A stretch of DNA of 64,000 bases from positions 1 through 64,000 of the forward strand of contig JBKDXM010000150.1 in the NCBI GenBank assembly GCA_046306335.1. Reading direction: 5' to 3'. Made by a program: the position numbers and the translations under genes. Below are positions 25,264-32,513 of the stretch, piece after piece. Origin of the DNA: UBA2386 sp046306335 (lineage in GTDB: Bacteria; Planctomycetota; UBA1135; UBA2386). Numbering within the stretch: the stretch's first letter is position 1; every line of letters begins with the position of its first letter. The notes under the pieces were generated by a model. It ran no database searches. It was not told where the DNA came from and was given only the letters and a program-made list of their open reading frames with translations.

Positions 25264-25295
25264 TCCACGCACCGGATCGGCGCGCGTCCCGTGAC
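25264..25295 (+). repeat. 32-bp dispersed repeat, copy 1
   Basis: The 32 bases here are identical, in inverted orientation, to 59342-59373. The element begins TCCACGCACCGG and ends GTCCCGTGAC. It lies 93 bp before the dynamin-like stop in a convergent junction. The end of the repeat plus flanking bases forms a small hairpin, GCGTC-CCGT-GACGC. Confidence 0.8.
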
Positions 25296-25387
25296 GCTGG
25301 CTCCTGGCGCGGCCACGCCGAGCCAGGGCAACGACGGCTGCCATGGCACTGAGCGGCCCGCGCCGTCGGTGCACTCGCCGCAGTCGC

Positions 25388-27454
25388 TCACGTCACCGGT
25401 TCGGGCCGGCGCAGCGCCTCGTCAGCGGCCGCCGACGGACGCGGCGGCAGCGCCGCGAGGTCGATCGCGAAGGCGCGGCCGAGTTCGTGCAGGCCGTCGA
25501 GCCGCGCGTGCACGGCGGCGGCGAGTTCGCGCAGCGGCGCCGCCAGGGCCTGCAGCCGTTCGCGCGCGGCGGCCGCGGCGTCGCGCTGCGCGCGCAAAGC
25601 CGGGCCGTAGGCGGCCAGCGCCTGCCGCAGGGCCGCGTCGGCGGCGGCGACGAAGCGCGCGTCGAAGTGCCGCCGCAGCGTCGCCGTGGTCGCGGGGCCG
25701 AGTTCGCCGCGGTAGCGGGTGACGCACTGGTGCAGGTGCAACCGGCCGGTCTCGCCGAGCCGCGCCGCCTTGTCCTTCGCCGGGACCTTGGCGTCGGGGG
25801 CGGTGGCGGGGCCGAGCAGCCGCTCGCGCACGCGGTCGAGGCTGCGGAACGTGACGAGGTCGACGACGCTGCGCCGCAGCGGGATCGCGCCGAAGTCGAT
25901 CGGCACGACCGGCTCGTCGGGCCACGCCACCGTGCCGAGTTGCTCGAGCGTGCGCAGCAGCAGCGTGCGCAGGTCGACGCCGGCGCGCGCCAGCAGGTCG
26001 GCGACGCCGGGCGGCAGCGCGACGCCGGCGCCGGGCGCGGCCAGCGCCGGTTCGAGCGCGCGACGGACCGCGGTGGTCACGTCGTCGCGGAACTCGCGGA
26101 CGAGCGGTCGCCACTGGTCGTGCAGCAGCCCTTGCAGGCTGTGGCCCGACAGGAACCACGTGTCGATCGTCGCGCCGAGGCCGCGCAGCAGCTTGGCGCC
26201 GCAGTCGCGCACGGCCCGCTCGGCCTCGGCGGCGACGACCGCCGTCAGCGGCGCGAAGGCGGCGGCGAGGTCGCCGGCGGCCGCGGCGGCGGCGCGGCGT
26301 TCCTCGGTGGTCAGCCATTCGGCGCGCTCAGCGGCGGTGGCGAGTCCCTGCTGCAGGCGCTGGGCGTCGGGACCGGCGAGCAACAGGCCGGCGTCGCCGA
26401 GCACGGCGCGGGCGCGCTGCAGCGAGTCGCGCAGGAACGCGGCGATGTACTCTGCGCTGCCGAGGAAGGCCGTCAGTTCGCCCTGGAAGGCGGCGAAGTC
26501 CGTCGGCGCGGCCTCGCCCGGCTCCCTGCGCAGCGCGTGGCTGGCGGCGCGCATCAGGTCGACCGGGAACAGCCGCAGCCGCCCCTGCGCGTGGGCCTGC
26601 GCCAGCGGCGCGGTCATCGCCAGCCGCTCGAACGCCTCGACGACGCGCTCGGGGTGCGACTGCTCCAGGCTCGGCACCAGCTTGCCGTCGGGCGACACGT
26701 CGCGCTTGCGGCTGTCGACGTTGATCACCAGGAACACGCGCGAGAAAAGGTCGAGCAGGCGGTGGAACTCGGCGAACGCCTGTTCGAGGAACAGCGTGTC
26801 GGTGCGCACCACGTACACCGCGCACGCCGCCGCGTCGCGGAACTCGCGCGTCATGCGGTCGTAGCCGAAGCGCATGCGGGTGTAGAGGCCGGGCGTGTCG
26901 ACCAGCACCGCGCCGGTCGACGCCAGTTCGCTGTCGGGCACGCGCACGTCGATGCGGCGGATCGCCGCGGGGAAGTGCTGCTGCGGCTCGAACGCGACGC
27001 CCTGCTGCTCGGCGGCACGCAACGCTGCGGCGAGTTCGCCGTGCGCGGTCTCGACGTGCGCGGCGCATTCGCGCGCGTCGGCCCACGTCGTGCGCGCGCC
27101 GTCGTGACGCGTGACGACGTACTCGCGGCGCGGCCCGGCGCCGACGAAGACGAGGCACGGATAGGCCGGCAGGCTGGTGACTTCGCTGACGTAGGCGCCG
27201 GCGAGGGCGTTCATCAGCGTCGACTTGCCGCTCTTCAGCGGACCGAACACCAGCACGTAGGCCTGCTGCTCGGCGACCTTGTCGCACAGCGCGCGCAGCT
27301 GGTGGCGGGCTTCGCGCAGCGGCCCGAGCAGACCGCGGCCCGGCACGTCGGCCGGCGTGGCCTCCGCCGCGGCGATCGCGTCGTCCAGGCGCGGCAGGGC
27401 CGGTCGCACGAGGGCTTCGAAGCGATGGCTGAACGCACCGAGCTGGGTGAGCAT
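25388..27454 (-). CDS. Dynamin-like large GTPase
   Basis: A 688-aa GTPase. G1 is GPLKSGKST at residues 71-79, G3 is VLVDTPGLYT, and G4 is probably INVDSRKRD; a switch region lies between. Before G1 is a helical neck (EARHQLRALCDKVAEQQ), and after the G domain a long Ala/Leu-rich helical region (about 330-680) resembles the stalk of bacterial dynamins. A hydrophobic paddle is not obvious. Bacterial dynamins remodel or protect membranes. ATG 27454 is preferred; an in-frame ATG at 27508 would add an Arg-rich peptide. The preceding gene on this strand runs into it. Confidence 0.8.
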   Translation of the reverse strand: MLTQLGAFSHRFEALVRPALPRLDDAIAAAEATPADVPGRGLLGPLREARHQLRALCDKVAEQQAYVLVFGPLKSGKSTLMNALAGAYVSEVTSLPAYPCLVFVGAGPRREYVVTRHDGARTTWADARECAAHVETAHGELAAALRAAEQQGVAFEPQQHFPAAIRRIDVRVPDSELASTGAVLVDTPGLYTRMRFGYDRMTREFRDAAACAVYVVRTDTLFLEQAFAEFHRLLDLFSRVFLVINVDSRKRDVSPDGKLVPSLEQSHPERVVEAFERLAMTAPLAQAHAQGRLRLFPVDLMRAASHALRREPGEAAPTDFAAFQGELTAFLGSAEYIAAFLRDSLQRARAVLGDAGLLLAGPDAQRLQQGLATAAERAEWLTTEERRAAAAAAGDLAAAFAPLTAVVAAEAERAVRDCGAKLLRGLGATIDTWFLSGHSLQGLLHDQWRPLVREFRDDVTTAVRRALEPALAAPGAGVALPPGVADLLARAGVDLRTLLLRTLEQLGTVAWPDEPVVPIDFGAIPLRRSVVDLVTFRSLDRVRERLLGPATAPDAKVPAKDKAARLGETGRLHLHQCVTRYRGELGPATTATLRRHFDARFVAAADAALRQALAAYGPALRAQRDAAAAARERLQALAAPLRELAAAVHARLDGLHELGRAFAIDLAALPPRPSAAADEALRRPEPVT

Positions 27455-27509
27455 GACGGCGGGCGGAGTGGCGAGGGCGGCGCGCCGCGGCGCGCGAGGG
27501 CGGCGCATT

Positions 27510-28292
27510 GAAGCGCGCCCGCCGCCCGGCGCGCGGGGCGAATGCCGGAACCGCCGTCGGGCACATCACCGGCGCGCTCGGCAGCGTCTCGGCGCGCGCG
27601 TGCAGCCACGTGATCGCGCCGGTCGCCGGTTCGACGGTCGCCGGCAGCACGCGCAAGGCGTTGGCCGCCGACTTGGCCTGCAGCGCATCCGAGCCGGCGA
27701 GCAGCAGGTCGCGCTGCATGCGCACGACGGTCGGGGCCAAGGCCTCGCCGCGGCGTTGTGCCTCGGCGTGGGCGGCGTCGCGGCGGCGCTGCAGGGCATC
27801 GCCGCCGGCGCGACGAGCCAGCGAGGCGCAGTCGGCGTGACCGAGCACGAGCACGAGCGAGAGTCGGTGGTCGGCGACCGTGCGTTCGAGCAGCGCGACC
27901 GTTTCCGGCGACGCGAATGGGCCGGGTGCAGCCAGCAGCAGCACGTCGGCCGGCGCGAGTCCCAACAGGGCCGGCACGTCGGCGCCGGCATCGGCGCAGA
28001 CCAGGACCGCGCACACGTACTTGCCGGCGCCGGCAGGGCGCTCCGCCGGCGCTGGCGTCGGCTTGCCGGCGGCGCGGGCGCGCACGTGCTCGGCGTTGCC
28101 GGCTTGGCAGTGGGCGAGTGCTGCGAGCGGCGGCAGTTCCGGTTGCGGCGCGTGCGTCGCCGGGCCGGCGGCGGGTGCGTTGGCAACGACCGGCGCCTTG
28201 CCCGCAGGGGCATGCTGGGCGCTGCCGCCGGCGCCGCAACCGACCCCGACGAGCAGGCCGAGCACGGAGCAGCGGACGGAGGCGAGCGCCAT
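27510..28292 (-). CDS. Beta-carbonic-anhydrase-like secreted protein, 3' end unresolved
   Basis: From ATG 28292 the product has a signal-like start (LGLLVGVGCGAG), a Pro/Ala linker, and a domain resembling beta-carbonic anhydrase. The zinc ligands C99 (LVCAD) and H152/C155 (LGHADC) are kept, but the Asp-Arg dyad reads D-A-G, so normal activity is doubtful. The domain ends about TGAITWLHARAE near 27590. The frame then has no stop until 26328, deep inside the dynamin-like gene. In the neighbouring frame a stop occurs at 27566, so a one-base indel near the 3' end would restore a normal gene. The end coordinate here is approximate. Either a natural frameshift or an assembly error is possible. Confidence 0.5.
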
Positions 28293-28465
28293 GGCGTCGG
28301 TACTTTCGTCGCTGCATCGGCGGCGACTGAAGCCGGCGCCATGCCACGCCGGTGCCGGCCGTGCCCCGGCGGGGAGCGGCGACCGCACCGGCGTGGCGCC
28401 AGCGGCGCCGCCGGCTATCGTCCGCCGTCACCCGCGCCGACCCGCCCCGCGCGAATCGATCCTCG

Positions 28466-30337
28466 ATGGCCGTTCACGACAAGCTCCTGCAAGACCTCGA
28501 TCAGGTGGTCATCCGCTTCGCCGGCGACTCCGGCGACGGCATGCAACTGACCGGCGACCAGTTCACGCGCACCACCGCGCTGATGGGCAACGACATCGCC
28601 ACCTTCCCGGACTTCCCGGCGGAGATCCGCGCGCCCGCCGGCACGTTGCCCGGCGTCTCGGCCTTCCAGCTGCGCTTCTCCAGCTTCGACATCCACACCC
28701 CGGGCGACGCCCCGGACGTGCTGGTGGCGATGAACCCGGCGGCGCTCAAGGTCCACCTCAAGGAACTGAAGCGCGACGGCATCCTGCTGCTCAACACGGC
28801 GTCGTTCTCGGCCCTCGACCTGAAGAAGGCCAAGTACGACAAGGACCCGCGCACCGACGGCACGCTGTCCGGCTACCGCACGATCGAGGTCGACCTCGAG
28901 GCGCGCACGCAGGAGGCGCTGGCCAGCTCGCCGCTCGACAACCGCGCGCGCGGCCGCTGCAAGAACATGTACGCGCTGGGCATCCTCTACTGGATGTTCC
29001 ACCGCGATCCGGCGCCGACCGAGAAGGCGATGGCGCAGAAGTTCGGCAAGAAGCCGGACCTCGTCGCCGCCAACCTCGCGGCGATGCGCGCCGGGTTCGC
29101 CTACGCCGAGACCACCGAGGTGTTCCAGACGGCGTACCGCGTGCCGCCGGCGCCGATGCAGCCCGGCACGTACCGCAACATCATGGGCAACCAGGCCCTG
29201 TGCCTCGGCCTCGTCGCCGGTGCGCAGAAGGCGGGTCTGCAGCTGTTCCTCGGCAGCTACCCGATCACGCCGGCGTCGGACATCCTGCACCAGCTCAGCG
29301 GCTACAAGCACCACGGCGTCGTCACGTTCCAGGCCGAGGACGAGATCGCCGCCGTCTGCGCCGCGATCGGCGCGTCGTACTCGGGGTGCCTGGGCATCAC
29401 GTCGACGTCGGGCCCGGGCATCGCGCTGAAGAGCGAGGCGATGGGCCTCGCGGTGATGGCGGAGCTGCCGCTGATCGTCATCGACGTGCAGCGCGCCGGT
29501 CCGAGCACGGGCATGCCGACGAAGACGCAGCAGGCGGACCTGCTGCAGGTGATGTACGGCCGCAACGGCGAGTCGCCGGTCTGCGTGCTGGCGGCGTCGA
29601 CGCCGGCCGACGCGTTCGAGGTCGGCTTCGAGGCCGTGCGCATCGCGACCAAGTACATGGCGCCGGTGGTGGTGCTGTCCGACGGCTACATCGCCAACGG
29701 CAGCGAGCCGTGGCTGCTGCCCGACCCCGACGCGCTGCCGGCGATCCCGGTGGCGTTCGCGCCCGCCGGCGAGCCGGGCGTGAAGTTCCAGCCGTACGCG
29801 CGCGACCCGAAGACGCTGGCGCGGCCGTGGGCGCGGCCGGGCACCAAGGGGCTCGTGCACCGCATCGGCGGCCTGGAGAAGGCCGACGTCACCGGCAACA
29901 TCTGCTACGAGCCGGACAACCACCAGCACATGGTGGACACGCGGGCGCAGAAGATCGCCAACATCGCCGCCGACCTGCCGCCGCTGCCGACCACCGGCCC
30001 GCGCCACGGCGCCGTGCTGGTGCTCGGCTGGGGCAGCCCGCGCGGCGCCATCACCGCGGCGACGCTGCGGCTGCAGCAGAAGGGTCTGAAGGTCAGCTGC
30101 GCGTTCCTGCGGCACCTCAACCCGCTGCCGAACGACCTCGGCGAGCTGATGAAGGGCTTCCGCCGGGTCGTGCTGCCGGAACTCAACAAGGGCCAGCTCG
30201 CGATGATGCTTCGCAGCAAGTACCTGGTCGACGTGCAGAGCCACAGCCAGGTGAACGGCCAGCCGTTCAAGAGCCAGGACATCGAACGTCATCTGCTGAA
30301 GGTGTTCGCCGAACTCGGCGTGGAGGTGAGCCAGTGA
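28466..30337 (+). CDS. korA: 2-oxoacid:ferredoxin oxidoreductase, alpha subunit
   Basis: A 623-aa subunit fusing the gamma-type domain (FAGDSGDGMQLTG at residues 18-30) with the pyrimidine-binding alpha domain (LFLGSYPITPASDILHQL, EDEIAAVCAAIGASYSG, TSTSGPGIALKSEAMGLAVMAELPLIVIDVQRAGPSTGMPTKTQQ). With KorB it oxidatively decarboxylates 2-oxoglutarate (or a related 2-oxoacid) to acyl-CoA with ferredoxin as electron acceptor, standing in for the NAD-linked dehydrogenase in the TCA cycle. The start ATG 28466 matches family N-termini. The stop overlaps the korB start (GTGA). Choice between 2-oxoglutarate and pyruvate is by similarity only. Confidence 0.93.
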   Translation: MAVHDKLLQDLDQVVIRFAGDSGDGMQLTGDQFTRTTALMGNDIATFPDFPAEIRAPAGTLPGVSAFQLRFSSFDIHTPGDAPDVLVAMNPAALKVHLKELKRDGILLLNTASFSALDLKKAKYDKDPRTDGTLSGYRTIEVDLEARTQEALASSPLDNRARGRCKNMYALGILYWMFHRDPAPTEKAMAQKFGKKPDLVAANLAAMRAGFAYAETTEVFQTAYRVPPAPMQPGTYRNIMGNQALCLGLVAGAQKAGLQLFLGSYPITPASDILHQLSGYKHHGVVTFQAEDEIAAVCAAIGASYSGCLGITSTSGPGIALKSEAMGLAVMAELPLIVIDVQRAGPSTGMPTKTQQADLLQVMYGRNGESPVCVLAASTPADAFEVGFEAVRIATKYMAPVVVLSDGYIANGSEPWLLPDPDALPAIPVAFAPAGEPGVKFQPYARDPKTLARPWARPGTKGLVHRIGGLEKADVTGNICYEPDNHQHMVDTRAQKIANIAADLPPLPTTGPRHGAVLVLGWGSPRGAITAATLRLQQKGLKVSCAFLRHLNPLPNDLGELMKGFRRVVLPELNKGQLAMMLRSKYLVDVQSHSQVNGQPFKSQDIERHLLKVFAELGVEVSQ

Positions 30338-31344
30338 CCGCCGTCGACCGTCCCGTGATGCAGAAGAAGGACTACAAGACGGACCAGGAGGTCCGTTGGT
30401 GCCCAGGCTGCGGCGACTACTCGATCCTCAACGCCGTGCAGGGGGCGTTCGCCAAGCTCGGCAAGCAGCTGCACGAGACCGTGATCATCAGCGGCATCGG
30501 CTGCAGCTCGCGCTTCCCGTACTACATGGAGACGTACGGGTTCCACACCATCCACGGCCGCGCGCCCGCGCTCGCGACCGGCGTGAAGGCGAGCAACCCG
30601 GCGCTCGACGTCTGGGTCGTCACCGGCGACGGCGACGCCATGTCGATCGGCGGCAACCACTTCATCCACGCCATGCGGCGCAACGTCGGGCTGAAGATCC
30701 TGATGTTCAACAACCGTATCTACGGGCTGACCAAGGGCCAGTTCTCGCCGACCAGCGAGCAGGGCAAGGTCACCAAGAGCTCGCCGCTCGGCACCGTCGA
30801 CTACCCGTTCTCGCCGATCGCGCTGGCGCTCGGCGCCGGCGGCACGTTCGTCGCGCGCGGCGTCGACATCCTCGGCCCGCACCTCGAGGACATGGTCTGC
30901 CGCGCCAGCGCGCACGCCGGCACCGCCGTCGTCGAGATCTACCAGAACTGCAACATCTTCAACGACGGCGCCTACAAGGGCTTCACCGACAAGGAAGTGC
31001 GCGACGCCCGCCTGCTGTTCCTGCAGCACGGCCAGCCGCTGCTGTTCGGCGCCAACAAGGACCAGGGCCTCGCGTTCGACGCCAACTTCCGGCCGTGCCT
31101 CGTGTCGGGCGGCGACCTCGGCAAGGCCTACGTCTGGGACGAGACCGCCGAGAGCCCAGCACCGGCGATGGCGCTGGCGACGATGAGCGAGAGCGAGTTC
31201 CCGGTGCCGGTGGGGGTCTTCCGCCGGCGCGACAAGCCGACCTTCGAGGACGGCCTGCAGGCGCAGATCGCCGCCGCCAAGGCGAAGAAGCAGGAGTCGC
31301 TGCGCGACCTGCTGTACGCGGGCGAGGTCTGGGACGTCGGCTGA
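30334..31344 (+). CDS. korB: 2-oxoacid:ferredoxin oxidoreductase, beta subunit
   Basis: A 336-aa TPP-binding subunit. It shows the WCPGCGDYSILNAV and SGIGCSSRFPYYM motifs with iron-sulfur cysteines, the TPP signature VVTGDGDAMSIGGNHFIHAMRRN, and NNRIYGLTKGQFSPTS. Translation probably starts at GTG 30334, which overlaps the korA stop; ATG 30358 (MQKKDYKTDQEV) is the alternative. Together with KorA it makes the heterodimer that reduces ferredoxin. A hairpin follows the stop. Confidence 0.94.
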   Translation: MTAVDRPVMQKKDYKTDQEVRWCPGCGDYSILNAVQGAFAKLGKQLHETVIISGIGCSSRFPYYMETYGFHTIHGRAPALATGVKASNPALDVWVVTGDGDAMSIGGNHFIHAMRRNVGLKILMFNNRIYGLTKGQFSPTSEQGKVTKSSPLGTVDYPFSPIALALGAGGTFVARGVDILGPHLEDMVCRASAHAGTAVVEIYQNCNIFNDGAYKGFTDKEVRDARLLFLQHGQPLLFGANKDQGLAFDANFRPCLVSGGDLGKAYVWDETAESPAPAMALATMSESEFPVPVGVFRRRDKPTFEDGLQAQIAAAKAKKQESLRDLLYAGEVWDVG

Positions 31345-31345
31345 C

Positions 31346-31383
31346 GGCGCGCGCGGCGGTCGGCGGTGCCGGCAGCGCGCGCC
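31346..31383 (+). terminator. Terminator-like hairpin after korAB
   Basis: GGCGCGCGC (31346-31354) is complementary to GCGCGCGCC (31375-31383), 2 nt after the korB stop. No U-tract follows. Confidence 0.4.
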
Positions 31384-31459
31384 CTCGGGCCGGTGCCAAG
31401 GGGCGGTCGGGCTGCTGATGCTCCAAGTCGCAACCCCCCTTGGGACTTCGTGCTTGCGT

Positions 31460-31481
31460 CATATCATGATGTCGTGATATG
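31460..31481. promoter_or_regulatory. Palindromic operator of the ArsR-type regulator
   Basis: CATATCA (31460-31466) and TGATATG (31475-31481) are perfect inverted arms around eight bases, in an unusually AT-rich patch. ArsR-family dimers bind such inverted repeats, and here it lies right before the regulator gene, so autoregulation and control of the following ahcY are likely. A candidate start codon at 31479 lies inside the site, which favours the start at 31494. Confidence 0.6.
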
Positions 31482-31493
31482 GTGTTCCCGTCG

Positions 31494-32471
31494 ATGGCCA
31501 CTGCGCTCGCCAGCCTGCACACGACCCTGAAGCTGCTCTCGGACCCGGTCCGGCTGCGGCTGTGTGCACTGCTGTCGCGGGCCGAACTGGCCGTGCAGGA
31601 ACTGGTCGCCGTCACCGGCATGCAGCAGAGCCGGATCAGCAACCACCTGTCGCTGCTCAAGCGCGCCGGGCTCGTGCGCGACCGCCGCGAAGGGTCGTGG
31701 AGCTTCCACCGCCTCGTCGAGCCGAGCGAAGACGGCCCGCTGTCGCCGTCGCTGTTCGCCGCCACCGTCGAGCCGCTGCTCGCCAGCGACGTCGGCGGTG
31801 CCGACGCCAAGGCGTTGCGCGCCGTGCTCGACCAGCGGCGGCAGAAGAGCCGGCAGGCGCACGACGCGCTCGCCGACCGGTGGCGCGCCGTCGGCGAGGA
31901 GTTCGCGTCGGGCACGCTGCGCGCTGAACTCGTCGCGCTGGCATGGCCGGCCGGCGGCCGCGTCGCCGACCTCGGCTGTGGCGCCGGCTTCCTGGCGTCG
32001 TGGCTCGCCGCGCACGGCGGCGACGTCGTCGCCGTCGACCACAGCGAGCGCATGCTCGGTGCCGCGCGTCGTGCCGCCGCCGGCGGCCGCGTCGCCTTCC
32101 GCGTCGGCGAGCTCGACGCGCTGCCGCTCGCCGACGGCGAGGTCGACGCCGCCTTCAGCAACCTCGTCTGGCACCACCTGCCCGACCACGACGCCGCCGC
32201 GCGCGAGACGCTGCGCGTGCTGCGTCCGGGCGGCAGGGTGGTCGTCAGCGACCTGCAGCCGCACGAGCGCGAGTGGATGCGCGAGCGTATGGGCGACCTG
32301 CGCCTGGGCCTCAAGCCCGAGCAGGTCGTCGGCGCGCTGGCCCGCGCCGGCTTCGGCGACCTGCGGGTCGAGCTGCTGCACGACCGCCACCGCGTCGCCG
32401 CCAGCGACGCCGAAACCGTCGACTTCCCGATGTTCGCGGTGCGCGGCGTCAAGCCCGCGTCCCGCGCCTGA
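31494..32471 (+). CDS. ArsR-family regulator fused to a SAM-dependent methyltransferase domain
   Basis: A 325-aa fusion. Residues 1-75 are a winged helix (TLKLLSDPVRLRLCALL, LVAVTGMQQSRISNHLSLLKRAGLVRDRREG) without obvious metal-binding cysteines. Residues about 140-250 are a class I methyltransferase: motif I is VADLGCGAGFLASWL, then VAVDHSERML and VLRPGGRVVVSDLQPHE. The gene lies 42 nt upstream of ahcY. ArsR-type regulators of SAH/methionine metabolism (SahR) occur next to ahcY in proteobacteria, so the SAM/SAH-binding domain probably senses SAH rather than acting as an enzyme; this is inference. An alternative start ATG is at 31479. Confidence 0.83.
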   Translation: MATALASLHTTLKLLSDPVRLRLCALLSRAELAVQELVAVTGMQQSRISNHLSLLKRAGLVRDRREGSWSFHRLVEPSEDGPLSPSLFAATVEPLLASDVGGADAKALRAVLDQRRQKSRQAHDALADRWRAVGEEFASGTLRAELVALAWPAGGRVADLGCGAGFLASWLAAHGGDVVAVDHSERMLGAARRAAAGGRVAFRVGELDALPLADGEVDAAFSNLVWHHLPDHDAAARETLRVLRPGGRVVVSDLQPHEREWMRERMGDLRLGLKPEQVVGALARAGFGDLRVELLHDRHRVAASDAETVDFPMFAVRGVKPASRA

Positions 32472-32513
32472 CCTTCCCTGATTCCCAAGCCCCGAACGAC
32501 GAACGAGAGAACG

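Larger units (their letters stand above)
24852..25387. other. Gene-free stretch between convergent genes
   Basis: This 536-bp gap separates the Lon-like stop (24851) from the dynamin-like stop (25388). It has open frames on both strands, but their translations are low-complexity (Ser/Cys/Leu or Arg-rich) with no domain. It contains the imperfect palindrome at 24992-25105, one copy of the 32-bp repeat at 25264-25295, and a short inverted repeat CTGGCTC/GAGCCAG just after it. It looks like an intergenic repeat landing site. Confidence 0.7.

Noticed and set aside
24906..25391. 161-codon open frame on the minus strand in the gap after the Lon-like gene
   Set aside because: Its translation runs through the CAG/ACAGAG repeat giving Cys-Ser-Leu and Ala runs; there is no ribosome-binding site, signal or domain.
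26328..27509. Extension of the carbonic-anhydrase-like gene to its in-frame stop at 26328
   Set aside because: The extra 390 residues are low-complexity and overlap the dynamin-like gene, whose own frame has clear GTPase motifs.
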